Source: Sphingomonas pruni NBRC 15498
GTDB taxonomy: Bacteria > Pseudomonadota > Alphaproteobacteria > Sphingomonadales > Sphingomonadaceae
Direction: 5' to 3'
Assembly (NCBI RefSeq): GCF_001598455.1
Contig: NZ_BCYZ01000006.1
Location: 1-64,000, forward strand
Length of the DNA: 64,000 nucleotides
Positions 23,815-32,781 of the stretch are shown one piece after another. Each line of letters starts with the position of its first letter. Positions within the stretch are counted from its first letter, which is position 1. Below the pieces are notes generated by a model. The model was not told the DNA's origin. It saw only the letters and a list, made by a program, of their open reading frames with translations, and searched no databases. Both the position numbers and the translations under genes were made by a program.

Positions 23815-25842
23815 ATGACCCCTACCAAACTCCTTATCGGCCAGACCGTTATTGTCTTCGCCATCGTGCTGGCGGGCATCTGGTTCGCGACGCAATGGGC
23901 AGCCGGAGCGTTGGCCTATCAATCTGAACTAGGCTCGCCATGGTTCCACGCCTTCGGCCGTCCGGTATACTGTCCTTGGGCGCTGTTTGGCTGGTGGTTT
24001 CATTACGATGCTTATGCGCCGAAGGTATTCAATGACGCCGGGTTGATTGCCGCTACCAGCGGCTTCGTTGGCTGCGGCTCTGCGGTGTTTGGCTCGCTCT
24101 GGCGCGCGCGCCAACGTCGCGACGTCACGACCTACGGGTCCGCACGCTGGGCGACAGAGGCCGAAATCCGGCGCGCTCGACTATTCGACCTGCGAGGCGT
24201 CTTCCTCGGGTCGACCGGTCGACGCTATCTTCGTCACGACGGTCCCCAGCATGTCATGGCATTCGCTCCGACCCGATCGGGCAAGGGCGTGGGCCTTGTC
24301 GTGCCGACTCTGCTCGGCTGGACCGGCTCGGCGGTCATTCACGACATCAAAGGCGAGAACTGGTCCCTGACCGCCGGCTGGCGGTCGCGATTTTCACATT
24401 GCCTGCTATTCGATCCGACCGACGCTCGGTCGGCGCGGTACAACCCGCTGCTCGAGGTTCGCCGCGGCGAGCATGAGGTGCGCGACGTACAGAACATCGC
24501 CGATATCCTGGTCGATCCCGAAGGTGCGCTCGAACGGCGCAACCATTGGGAAAAGACCAGCCATTCGTTGCTGGTAGGCGCGATCCTCCACGTTCTGTAC
24601 GCGGAAGAGGAGAAGACGCTGGCGCGCGTCGCGACCTTCCTGTCCGATCCGCAGCGCCCGTTCACCGCCACGCTCCGGCGGATGATGGAAACCAATCATC
24701 TCGGCACGCCGGACGCGCCAGTCGTCCATCCGGTGGTCGCCTCGGCGGCGCGCGAAGTGCTCAACAAGTCGGAGAATGAGCGCTCGGGCGTGCTGTCGAC
24801 TGCAATGAGCTTCCTCGGCCTTTATCGCGACCCGACCGTTGCCGAGGTTACCTCGCGCTGCGATTGGCGGATTGCCGATCTTGTCGAGGGGCGGGCGCCC
24901 GTTTCGCTCTACCTCGTCGTGCCGCCCTCGGACATCAGCCGTACCAAGCCACTGGTGCGGCTCGTGCTCAACCAGATCGGCCGGCGCCTGACCGAGCAAC
25001 TGCATGCGGAACGCGGTTTGCGCCGTCACAAGCTGCTCATGATGCTCGACGAGTTTCCGGCGCTCGGCCGGCTTGATTTCTTCGAGACCAGCCTCGCCTT
25101 CATGGCCGGCTACGGTGTCCGCGCCTTCCTCATCGCACAAAGCCTCAACCAGATCGAGAAAGCGTATGGCGAGCATAACTCGATCCTCGACAATTGTCAT
25201 GTGCGCGTCGCGTTCGCGACTAATGATGAGCGCACCGCCAAGCGCATCTCGGAAGCTCTTGGTACCGCGACCGAGCAGCGTGCGATGCGCAACTATGCCG
25301 GCCATCGTCTCGCGCCGTGGCTCGCACACGTAATGGTCAGCCGTCAGGAGACGGCGCGGGCCCTGCTGACGCCAGGCGAAGTGATGCAGCTCCCGTCTGC
25401 CGAAGAACTGGTCCTGGTCTCCGGCATGCCGCCGATCCGTGCGCAAAAGCTGCGCTATTTCGAAGACGCCAATTTCAACCGGCGTGTGCTGCCGCCGCCC
25501 GCTTTGGCCGCCGGCGACTATGCCGATCGTCCTGAGCCACGGAGAGACGACTGGCGCGGGTGCCTGGCGGCGGCGGACGCGCGCCTGGCGGGCGAGGACG
25601 AACACGCCGACAAGGGCGGGCCGTCCGGCGGGCTCGAACAGGCGCGCCATCCGGGACAGGAATTGCCCGCGCCGGCGGTTGAGGCGCCGGTCCTCGACCC
25701 GCTCGGGCTCGGCGATGACGAGCCAGATGCGGCCGGCGACAAGCGGGCGATGGATCAGGCGCGCGCGCTCGGCACGGCACGGACCGTCTACGCCATCGAT
25801 ACCGGGGCCATCCGTCCCAACGACCTGCAGCTGGACTTCTGA
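23815..25842 (+). CDS. traG: TraG/VirD4-type coupling protein
   Basis: A 675-residue ATPase that links the relaxase-DNA complex to the secretion channel at the inner membrane. Two N-terminal membrane segments (VIVFAIVLAGIWFATQW and the GLIAATSGFVGCG region) precede the ATPase. Walker A is APTRSGKGVGLVVP, Walker B LLMMLDEFPALG, and GVRAFLIAQSLNQIEKAYG is the conserved TraG segment. The C-terminal 90 residues are acidic and Pro-rich. Start at ATG 23815 has a GGGAG ribosome site. It heads the row traG-RHH-trbB-C-D-E. Confidence 0.95.
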   Translation: MTPTKLLIGQTVIVFAIVLAGIWFATQWAAGALAYQSELGSPWFHAFGRPVYCPWALFGWWFHYDAYAPKVFNDAGLIAATSGFVGCGSAVFGSLWRARQRRDVTTYGSARWATEAEIRRARLFDLRGVFLGSTGRRYLRHDGPQHVMAFAPTRSGKGVGLVVPTLLGWTGSAVIHDIKGENWSLTAGWRSRFSHCLLFDPTDARSARYNPLLEVRRGEHEVRDVQNIADILVDPEGALERRNHWEKTSHSLLVGAILHVLYAEEEKTLARVATFLSDPQRPFTATLRRMMETNHLGTPDAPVVHPVVASAAREVLNKSENERSGVLSTAMSFLGLYRDPTVAEVTSRCDWRIADLVEGRAPVSLYLVVPPSDISRTKPLVRLVLNQIGRRLTEQLHAERGLRRHKLLMMLDEFPALGRLDFFETSLAFMAGYGVRAFLIAQSLNQIEKAYGEHNSILDNCHVRVAFATNDERTAKRISEALGTATEQRAMRNYAGHRLAPWLAHVMVSRQETARALLTPGEVMQLPSAEELVLVSGMPPIRAQKLRYFEDANFNRRVLPPPALAAGDYADRPEPRRDDWRGCLAAADARLAGEDEHADKGGPSGGLEQARHPGQELPAPAVEAPVLDPLGLGDDEPDAAGDKRAMDQARALGTARTVYAIDTGAIRPNDLQLDF

Positions 25843-25844
25843 CG

Positions 25845-26246
25845 ATGGTCGGGAAAGTCCGCCACCAATTGTTCCTCGACAAGCCGCTGAGCGACCGGCT
25901 CGAAGCGCTGGCGTCCAAGCCCGGCGCCTCCAAATCGGCGATCCTCGCCGACGCGGTGACGGCCTGGCTCAATCGCCGCGCCGTTTCCGAACTCGAGGCG
26001 AGCTTCGCTGTCCGTCTTGATCGGATGACCGCCACGCTGGGGCGGATCGAGCGCCATGGCCATGTCCTGCTCGAGACTTTGGCCTTGTTCGTCCGATACG
26101 AACTCGCAATTCACCCGCCGCTCGCCGAGAACGATCAGGCCGGCCGCGCGATGGCGCGGCAGCGGTTCGAGGCCTTTGTCGAGCAGGTCGGTCGCCAGAT
26201 CGCCGCAGGGCGTCGCACCATCGCCGACGCGGAGGACGGGCGATGA
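25845..26246 (+). CDS. ribbon-helix-helix (CopG-like) protein of the tra operon
   Basis: A 133-residue protein with an N-terminal RHH fold: the strand RHQLFLDKPLSDRLEALASKPGASKSAILADAVTAWLN. The rest is helical (LERIERHGHVLLETLALFVRYEL). RHH proteins between traG and trbB are standard in this element type and may bind the operon promoter or act as an accessory relaxosome protein. It starts two bases after the traG stop and overlaps trbB by four. Confidence 0.85.
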   Translation: MVGKVRHQLFLDKPLSDRLEALASKPGASKSAILADAVTAWLNRRAVSELEASFAVRLDRMTATLGRIERHGHVLLETLALFVRYELAIHPPLAENDQAGRAMARQRFEAFVEQVGRQIAAGRRTIADAEDGR

Positions 26247-27229
26247 ACGGCTCACTCTCCGCCGAACGCCATCGGGCGATGCTGCGCACGGCCATGGGAC
26301 CGGCGATCGCCGCGGCGATGGCCGACAGCCGGGTCGTCGAGATCATGGTCAATCCCGATGGCAAGCTGCGCGTCGATATTCTCGGCGAGGGCAGGGTGGA
26401 CACCGACGTCCGGCTCGAGGCGGCCCAGGTCGAACGGATCATCCGGCTGGTCGCGAGCCATGCCCGGGCCGAAGTCCATGGCGAGGCGCCGATCGTCTCG
26501 GCCGAACTGCCCCCGCATATCGACGGGCGGGCGGGCGAGCGGTTCGAAGGCGTCCTGCCGCCGGTCTCGACCGGTCCGTGCTTTTCGATCCGCAAGCCCG
26601 CCGAACGGCTTTACGGACTCGACGATTATGTGGCCGACGGGATCATGACCGAAGCGGCCGCGGACCGGCTGAAGTCAGCGGTTACCCAGCGCTTCAATAT
26701 CCTCGTCGCCGGAGGCACCAGCTCGGGCAAGACCACGCTCGCCAATGCGCTGCTCGCCGAGATGGCCTGGGTCGACGAACGCGTGATCCTGATCGAGGAC
26801 ACGCGCGAGCTGCAGAGCCCGGCCCCCGATACCGTTGCGCTGCGCACCCGGCCGGGCATCGTCAGCATTTCGGATCTGGTCCGTTCAACCCTCCGGTTGC
26901 GCCCCGATCGTATCATCGTCGGCGAAGTGCGCGGACCGGAAGCGCTCGACATGCTCAAAGCATGGAATACCGGCCACCCGGGCGGAATCGCCACGGTCCA
27001 CGCCAACAGCGCGATGGCCGCGCTCTACCGCGTCGAGCAACTCGTCCAGGAAGCCGTAGTCACTGTGCCGCGCCGGCTGATCGTCGAGGCGATCGACATC
27101 ATCGTCTTCATTTCCGGCCGCGGCGTGCACCGGCGCGTCACGCGCATCGCGCGCGTCACCGGCATCGATCCGGACGGCGGCTACGGGCTCGCCGACCTTC
27201 TCAATCCTTCCGCCTCTCAAGGAGAATGA
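26243..27229 (+). CDS. trbB: TrbB, secretion ATPase (VirB11 family)
   Basis: A 328-residue hexameric ATPase of the type IV system. Walker A is VAGGTSSGKTTLANALL, the Asp box ILIEDTRELQ, Walker B region RIIVGEVRGPEALDMLKAW, and the His box GGIATVHANS. N-terminal domain includes VVEIMVNPDGKLRVD. Length and order match P-type Trb systems. It overlaps the RHH gene by four bases. Confidence 0.96.
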   Translation: MNGSLSAERHRAMLRTAMGPAIAAAMADSRVVEIMVNPDGKLRVDILGEGRVDTDVRLEAAQVERIIRLVASHARAEVHGEAPIVSAELPPHIDGRAGERFEGVLPPVSTGPCFSIRKPAERLYGLDDYVADGIMTEAAADRLKSAVTQRFNILVAGGTSSGKTTLANALLAEMAWVDERVILIEDTRELQSPAPDTVALRTRPGIVSISDLVRSTLRLRPDRIIVGEVRGPEALDMLKAWNTGHPGGIATVHANSAMAALYRVEQLVQEAVVTVPRRLIVEAIDIIVFISGRGVHRRVTRIARVTGIDPDGGYGLADLLNPSASQGE

Positions 27230-27231
27230 TC

Positions 27232-27603
27232 ATGCGCTCTTATCGCCTTCCCCATCATTGGGTCGTCCGCTCCGCCCGCATGCGGCTCGCTTTGGCTCTT
27301 GCGCGCGCCTCGGTCCTGCTCATCACGATCGCGGTTGCCCTGGTCCAGAAGGCTCAGGCCGCCGGCTCGGGCATGCCGTGGGAACAACCGCTCCAGCAGG
27401 TATTGGAATCGGTGCAAGGGCCGGTTGCCAAGATCATTGCGGTGATGATCATCATCGTGACCGGCCTGACGCTCGCATTCGGCGAGACAGCGGGCGGCTT
27501 CCGTCGGCTCATCCAGATCGTTTTCGGGCTGTCGATCGCTTTTGCCGCCTCGAGCTTCTTCCTCAGCTTCTTCAGCTTTGGTGGCGGAGCGCTGATCTCG
27601 TGA
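27232..27603 (+). CDS. trbC: TrbC, pilin precursor
   Basis: A 123-residue protein with a long signal region ending AQAAGS and two hydrophobic spans (IIAVMIIIVTGLTLAFG and IVFGLSIAFAASSFFLSFF), the VirB2/TrbC pilin plan. TraF would process it to a cyclic pilin. Start at 27232 is nine bases from AAGGAG; the ATG at 27226 that overlaps the trbB stop is too close to that site. Confidence 0.92.
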   Translation: MRSYRLPHHWVVRSARMRLALALARASVLLITIAVALVQKAQAAGSGMPWEQPLQQVLESVQGPVAKIIAVMIIIVTGLTLAFGETAGGFRRLIQIVFGLSIAFAASSFFLSFFSFGGGALIS

Positions 27604-27620
27604 CTGGCACGAGATCGCAT

Positions 27621-27872
27621 ATGGCCGGGTTCGAGGTGCCCATCCATGCGAGCCTCGGCTCGCCGATCCTGCTGGGCGGCGCGCCGCGCGGGATCGCTAT
27701 CGTCAACGGCACCATCGCCGCGGCAGTCGGTCTTGGCCTGCAGCAATGGCTGGTAGGGATCGCGCTCTGGGCGATCGGCCACAGCGGCGCGGTGTTCGCC
27801 GCGCGGCGCGATCCCGACTTCGCGGCCGTGCTGCTCCGCCACCTCCGTCAGAAAGGGTATCTTGCGTGTTGA
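27621..27872 (+). CDS. trbD: TrbD, inner-membrane channel protein
   Basis: An 83-residue VirB3-like protein: VPIHASLGSPILLGGAPRGIAIVNGT, then two membrane spans (IAAAVGLGLQQWLVGIALWAIG). The GTG at 27600, which overlaps the trbC stop, is in frame and would add seven residues; either start is possible. It overlaps trbE by seven bases. Confidence 0.92.
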   Translation: MAGFEVPIHASLGSPILLGGAPRGIAIVNGTIAAAVGLGLQQWLVGIALWAIGHSGAVFAARRDPDFAAVLLRHLRQKGYLAC

Positions 27873-30298
27873 ACCTCGCCGAATATCGCAGCCGTGCCGA
27901 TCGGTTGGCCGACCATCTGCCTTGGGCCGCTCTGGTCTCGCCCGGTGTGATCCTCAACAAGGATGGCAGTTTCCAGCGCTCCTTCGCTTTCCGCGGGCCC
28001 GATCTTGAATCCGCGACCGAAGCCGAGCTGATCTCAACATGCGCGCGAGCGAACAACGTATTGCGGCGGTTCGGGAGCGGTTGGGCCTTTTTCTTCGATG
28101 CCGAGCGGCGCGAAGCAGCGACCTATCCCGAAAGCGATTTTCCCGACGCGGCGAGCTGGCTGGTCGATCGCGAGCGCCGTGCCGGCTTCCTCGCCGAGGG
28201 GGCTCATTTCGAAAGCCTTTATCGGCTGACCCTCGCCTGGTTGCCGCCGATGGACAAGGTGGACGCCGCCGGCCGCTCTTTGGTGGAGCGGCCGGATGGA
28301 GAGCAGGGGCGCGACTGGCATGCCACGCTGGCTAGCTTCGTCGCGGAAACCGATCGCGCGCTCGACTTGCTGTCGGGATTCATGCCCGAAATACGCGCGC
28401 TCGACGATGCGGAAACGCTGACTTATCTGCATTCGACCATCTCGGAGCGGCACCATCCGGTCGCCGTGCCCGATATTCCGATGTACCTCGACGGACTGCT
28501 GGCAGATACGCCGCTGGTCGGCGGTCTCGAACCGAAACTGGGCGGGAAGCATATCCGCACGCTTACCGTGATGGGTTTCCCCAATGTCAGCCGCCCGGGC
28601 ATCCTCGATACGCTCAACCATCAGGATTTCGGGTATCGCTGGGTCACCAGATTCCTGCCGCTCGACAAGAGCGACGCGGTCAAGGTGCTGACCAAGCTCA
28701 GGCGGCAATGGTTCAACAAGCGCAAATCGGTTACCGCGCTGCTCCGCGAGGTCCTCTACAACCAGCCGGTCCAATTGATGGACAGCGACGCCGACAACAA
28801 AGTGGTCGATGCCGATCTCGCGCTGCAGGAATTGGGCGGCGATCATGTTGGCTTCGGCTATCTCACCACGACTATCACGGTGGCGGACGACGATCGCCAG
28901 CGTGTCGAGGACAAGGTCCGTGCGGTCGAGCGGATCGTCAACGGGCTCGGCTTCACCACAAAGCGCGAAAGCGTGAACGCGGTCGAAGCGTGGCTGTCAT
29001 CGCTGCCGGGGCATCTCTATGCGAACGTCCGACAACCGCTAGTCCATACGCTTAACCTTGCCCATCTCATGCCGCTGTCGAGCGTCTGGGCCGGCCCTGA
29101 GCGCAACGCGCATCTCGACGGACCGCCTTTGCTCTACGCGAGCACCTCCGGTTCCACGCCGTTCCGGCTCTCGACGCACGTCGGCGACGTCGGTCATATG
29201 CTCGTGGTGGGGCCGACGGGCGCCGGTAAGTCGGTGCTCCTGGCGCTGATCGCGCTGCAGTTCCGGCGCTATGCGCGTTCCCAGGTCTATATCTTCGACA
29301 AGGGCTTCTCGGCGCGCGCCGCAGTGCTGGCGATGGACGGTGCCCATCACTCGCTAGGGCTTGGCGGCGATGCCGGCGACACGCTCGCGTTCCAACCGCT
29401 CCGGCGGATCGACGATCCGACCGAGCGCAGTTGGGCGGCGGAATGGGTTGCCGCATTGCTGGCGCACGAAAAGGTCGCGGTGACGCCCGAGGTCAAGGAT
29501 GCGGTCTGGTCCGCGCTCAACAGCCTTGCGTCAGCGCCCGGCGAGGAGCGGACGCTGACCGGGCTGGCCTTGTTGCTCCAGTCGAACGCTCTGCGAGTCG
29601 CGCTCGGCGCCTATACGCTCGATGGTCCTTATGGTCGGCTACTCGACGCCGCCGAGCAGAACCTCGCCTTTGCCGACGTTCAGTGTTTCGAGACCGAGGC
29701 GTTGATGGGCCAGACCGGCGTGGTCGCGCCGGTGCTGACCTATCTGTTCCATCGGCTTGAGGAGCGGTTCGACGGGCGTCCGACGCTGCTGATCCTTGAC
29801 GAGGCCTGGGTCTTCCTCGACCACCCGCTCTTTGCGGCACGCATCCGCGAATGGCTTAAGGTTCTGCGCAAGAAGAACGTCTCGGTCCTGTTCGCGACCC
29901 AGAGTTTGGCCGACATAGCGTCGAGCGGTATCGCGCCGGCAATCATCGAAAGCTGCCCGCAACGCATCCTACTGCCCAACGACCGCGCGATCGAGCCGCA
30001 GAGCCGTGAGGCCTACGCGCGGTTCGGGCTCAACGAGCGGCAGATCGAGTTGATCAGCAGGGCGGCGCCCAAGCGGCATTACTATCTGCAATCCGCGCGC
30101 GGTAATCGCCTGTTCGAGCTGGGGCTGGGACAGATTGGCCTGGCGCTGTGCGGCGCGTCGGACCCGGCTTCGCAAACCATGATCGATGGTTTGTTGGCTA
30201 ATGGAGCAGTGGACGATTTTGCTGCCCGGTTCCTTGTGGCGACTGATCACCCATGGGCCGCTCCACTTCTCGAAGCAGCACCCTTTGTCAGAGGTTGA
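27866..30298 (+). CDS. trbE: TrbE, VirB4-family ATPase
   Basis: An 810-residue energising ATPase of the channel. Walker A is VVGPTGAGKSVLLALIALQF, Walker B LLILDEAWVFLDHPLF, and VLFATQSLADIASSG is the conserved following strand. The N-terminal half holds the TrbE-specific LNLAEYRSRADRLADHLPWAALV and PEIRALDDAETLTYLHS. Start is a GTG at 27866. The end is intact at 30298; trbJ, which normally follows closely, is 1.6 kb away because a regulator/reductase pair is inserted. Confidence 0.96.
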   Translation: MLNLAEYRSRADRLADHLPWAALVSPGVILNKDGSFQRSFAFRGPDLESATEAELISTCARANNVLRRFGSGWAFFFDAERREAATYPESDFPDAASWLVDRERRAGFLAEGAHFESLYRLTLAWLPPMDKVDAAGRSLVERPDGEQGRDWHATLASFVAETDRALDLLSGFMPEIRALDDAETLTYLHSTISERHHPVAVPDIPMYLDGLLADTPLVGGLEPKLGGKHIRTLTVMGFPNVSRPGILDTLNHQDFGYRWVTRFLPLDKSDAVKVLTKLRRQWFNKRKSVTALLREVLYNQPVQLMDSDADNKVVDADLALQELGGDHVGFGYLTTTITVADDDRQRVEDKVRAVERIVNGLGFTTKRESVNAVEAWLSSLPGHLYANVRQPLVHTLNLAHLMPLSSVWAGPERNAHLDGPPLLYASTSGSTPFRLSTHVGDVGHMLVVGPTGAGKSVLLALIALQFRRYARSQVYIFDKGFSARAAVLAMDGAHHSLGLGGDAGDTLAFQPLRRIDDPTERSWAAEWVAALLAHEKVAVTPEVKDAVWSALNSLASAPGEERTLTGLALLLQSNALRVALGAYTLDGPYGRLLDAAEQNLAFADVQCFETEALMGQTGVVAPVLTYLFHRLEERFDGRPTLLILDEAWVFLDHPLFAARIREWLKVLRKKNVSVLFATQSLADIASSGIAPAIIESCPQRILLPNDRAIEPQSREAYARFGLNERQIELISRAAPKRHYYLQSARGNRLFELGLGQIGLALCGASDPASQTMIDGLLANGAVDDFAARFLVATDHPWAAPLLEAAPFVRG

Positions 30299-30469
30299 AA
30301 CTGCCGCGTGCGTTATAACACATCGTCCCATCGTCGTTCGAATTGGGCGCCAGCGAGGTTGGGATGTCCGCGTCGCGCCCCAATTCCGGTGGCCCGCTGC
30401 GCGCTCGACCGACCCCAAAAGCGGCCATTGGACCGACCGATCAAGGATGTGCGCTAATCGGTGGCGGGT

Positions 30470-31021
30470 TCAAAGGGTGGCAGGAACGATGTTTCGATCA
30501 AAGGCATAATGCAGGCGCACGCAGCCGCGATCGAGCGCCTCGGCGGACAGCAGCCGCGGGTGCGCTCGGACCCCGGTGGCGGGGAATAAAGGGCGCCCGC
30601 CGCCAATCAGGTCCGGCATAACGTAGATCTCGATCTCGTCCAGCGCGCCTCGCTCAATAAAAGCCATCTGCAATTGCCCGCCACCGAGGATCCAGACGTC
30701 GCCGTCACTCAATGCCCGGAGTTCTTCGACAAGCGCGTCCACGTCGGTTCGAACTGTGAGCGGGCCCTTCGGCGTCACAATGGGTCGCGATGTGACCACG
30801 AGCACACGCTGGTCTCCATACGCCCATGGCGTGCCGTCTTTCTCAAGGAAGTCGTAGGTGCTGCGGCCCATGACCACGGTCCTGATACGCTGAAGAAAGA
30901 CGCGATAATCGTGCTCGCCGAGGTCGAGCCCCTCGTGCGCGAACAGCCAGTCGAGCCGATCGTCCACGGTCGCAATATATCCATCGAGGCTGGCTGCTAT
31001 ATAACCCAAGATCCTCGCCAC
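30470..31021 (-). CDS. dihydrofolate reductase-family (RibD C-terminal-like) protein
   Basis: A 183-residue reductase-fold protein: ARILGYIAASLDGYIATVDDRLDWL, VVMGRSTYDFL, LVVTSRP, and the NADPH loop VWILGGGQLQMAFIERG, ending in the usual LIGGGRPLFP. Most members of this group have no known substrate. The start is a GTG at 31021 with AAGGAG seven to eight bases before it. It is divergent from the TetR gene with a 20-bp dyad between them, so the TetR protein probably represses both. Confidence 0.88.
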   Translation of the reverse strand: MARILGYIAASLDGYIATVDDRLDWLFAHEGLDLGEHDYRVFLQRIRTVVMGRSTYDFLEKDGTPWAYGDQRVLVVTSRPIVTPKGPLTVRTDVDALVEELRALSDGDVWILGGGQLQMAFIERGALDEIEIYVMPDLIGGGRPLFPATGVRAHPRLLSAEALDRGCVRLHYAFDRNIVPATL

Positions 31022-31038
31022 CCAGCAACTCCTTGAAT

Positions 31039-31058
31039 ATAAACGAACGATCATTTAT
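31039..31058. promoter_or_regulatory. probable TetR operator
   Basis: ATAAACGAACGATCATTTAT is a 20-bp dyad with eight of ten half-site positions complementary. It lies in the 46-base gap between the divergent reductase and TetR genes, ten bases before the TetR start. An AT-only palindrome ATTTATAAAT at 31053-31062 overlaps it. Confidence 0.5.
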
Positions 31059-31067
31059 AAATTTAAT

Positions 31068-31640
31068 ATGGGAAGAAGCAAGACTGTTTCGGATGTCGCC
31101 CTGCTTGACCTACTGCTGCCGGTATTGCGGAACGGCGGGCCGGCGGGGCTGACCTTTGCAAAGGCGTCGAACGCGGTGGGGCTGGCGGCCGCAAGCCTCG
31201 TCCAGCGCTTTGGAACGCGGGAGGCCATGATCGTCGCTGTGCTGGGGCATGCTTGGGACAGCCTGATCGCGAAGACAGCGACGCTCGACGCGGAGCTGCC
31301 GTCGACGCCACAAGGGGCCATCGAACTGCTGCTGCAGCTGCTCCCCGGAGACGAAGCGGACTATGCCGTTGACGACGGCCTGATGCTGTTGCGCGAGGAC
31401 CTCCGCAACACGGTGCTGCGCGCGCGTGGGGCCGCTTGGGGAAAATCGCTCGCGACGGCGCTCGGGCGACGCCTTGCCGATGAACATTCCGAGGCGCAAC
31501 GCCTGGGATGGCAAATGGCGAGCATTTGGCAGGGTGCGCTCATCTGGTGGGCGTTCATGCGCGGCGCCCGGGTCGAGGAGGCCGTCGCGCACAGTCTGGA
31601 GGGTTGGTGCCGGAGCGTCGGCGTGCTCCCTGACGCGTGA
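31068..31640 (+). CDS. TetR/AcrR-family regulator
   Basis: A 190-residue regulator. The N-terminal helix-turn-helix reads LTFAKASNAVGLAAASLVQRFGTREAMIVAVL, which matches TetR proteins with a glycine-containing turn. The C-terminal half is helical and Trp-rich (MASIWQGALIWWAFMRGARVEEAV). It is divergent from the reductase gene. The pair sits inside the trb operon and reads as inserted cargo; it is followed by 274 bases without a gene before trbJ. Confidence 0.88.
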   Translation: MGRSKTVSDVALLDLLLPVLRNGGPAGLTFAKASNAVGLAAASLVQRFGTREAMIVAVLGHAWDSLIAKTATLDAELPSTPQGAIELLLQLLPGDEADYAVDDGLMLLREDLRNTVLRARGAAWGKSLATALGRRLADEHSEAQRLGWQMASIWQGALIWWAFMRGARVEEAVAHSLEGWCRSVGVLPDA

Positions 31641-31914
31641 ATGGCGTTTGCGTTAGGTCGTTTGACGGCCGCAAAAGCGATCCGAACGGCGGCAATCGAG
31701 CCCTTCGCCTCTAAAGCGGCCAGTCTGGAAACCGCCCAAAAGTGCCGTGCCGAGGATTCTGGACGCGGTCACAAGTCCTGCTGGGCGGCCTACTTCAAAC
31801 AACGAGAATCTAGCCGTCCCCATATTGGTTGGCTGAGGCACCAGACGCGGACTCACGGAATTTCGCCAACTTGCCATTCTTGAAAGCGCTTCATCGGCTT
31901 CAAGGAATCGTCTC

Positions 31915-32673
31915 ATGCCACGTCTCGTAGCTCGCTATCGCCATCGCAAATATCTGGTCGCCGCCGTTCTCGGCGCGGGCGCCATGGGATCGTTGGGTGG
32001 CGCGCTGATCACCGCTACGCCCGCGCGCGCTCAGTTCACGGTGTTCGACCCAACCAACTACAGCCAGAATCTGCTCACGGCAGCCCGCTCGCTCCAGCAG
32101 ATCAACAACCAGATCCAGTCGCTCCAGAACGAAGCGCAGATGCTCACCAATCAGGCGAAAAACCTGACGCGGATCGACTTTCCGGAGCTGCATCAGTTGA
32201 CCGCAACGTTGCAGCAGATCGACCGGCTGATGGGGCAGGCGCAGGGAATCGATTTCCGTGTCACCGGCCTCGATCAGCAATTTCGCAACCTCTATCCGCA
32301 GCAGTACAATGCCGCGCTCACCGGCGGCCAGCAGGCGCTGAACGCGAAGGCGCGCTTTGACGCCGCGATGGCGGCGTTTCGGCAGACGATGTCGGTCCAG
32401 TCCCAGGTGGTGGAAAACGTCGCCGCCGACCAATCCGCGCTCACCTTGCTGGCGGCAAGAAGCCAGGGCGCGGAAGGCGCGCTTCAAGCGCAGCAGGCAA
32501 CTAACCAGTTGCTCGCACTAGTCGCGAAACAGCAGTTCCAGATCCAGAACCTGATGGCTGCGCAATACCGCGCCGAGACGACCGATGCCGCCCGGCACGC
32601 GCAATCCGAACTCGATGCCAGAGGCCGTACCCAGAAATTCCTCGGTTCCGGCACCGCCTACACACCCCACTAG
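31915..32673 (+). CDS. trbJ: TrbJ, periplasmic channel protein
   Basis: A 252-residue VirB5-like protein with a signal peptide (residues 1-39, ending TPARAQF) and a long helical mature part rich in Gln (LLTAARSLQQINNQIQSLQNEAQMLTNQAKNL). The family motif FDPTNYSQN follows the cleavage site. It restarts the trb gene row after the inserted pair. A short gene such as trbK is often found next; here the 108 bases to trbL contain no clear start and only a frame ending SSDEETWQ, perhaps its remains. Confidence 0.92.
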   Translation: MPRLVARYRHRKYLVAAVLGAGAMGSLGGALITATPARAQFTVFDPTNYSQNLLTAARSLQQINNQIQSLQNEAQMLTNQAKNLTRIDFPELHQLTATLQQIDRLMGQAQGIDFRVTGLDQQFRNLYPQQYNAALTGGQQALNAKARFDAAMAAFRQTMSVQSQVVENVAADQSALTLLAARSQGAEGALQAQQATNQLLALVAKQQFQIQNLMAAQYRAETTDAARHAQSELDARGRTQKFLGSGTAYTPH

Positions 32674-32781
32674 GCGTGGCCGGCTTGGCGGCGGTGCGCT
32701 CCGTCGTCGCCGCGGGGCGCGGGCCATGCTCCCCACGTCCGCGCCCCGTGGCATGCCTTCAAGCGATGAGGAAACCTGGCA

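Noticed and set aside
23452-23922. Minus-strand frame before traG
   Set aside because: It overlaps the clear traG start and matches no family, though a short part looks protein-like.
24406-25650. Long minus-strand frame inside traG
   Set aside because: Antisense to a well-conserved ATPase with both Walker motifs; a codon-bias shadow.
32674-32781. Possible trbK entry-exclusion gene between trbJ and trbL
   Set aside because: Only 108 bases remain, with no start, lipobox or full-length frame; at most a remnant.
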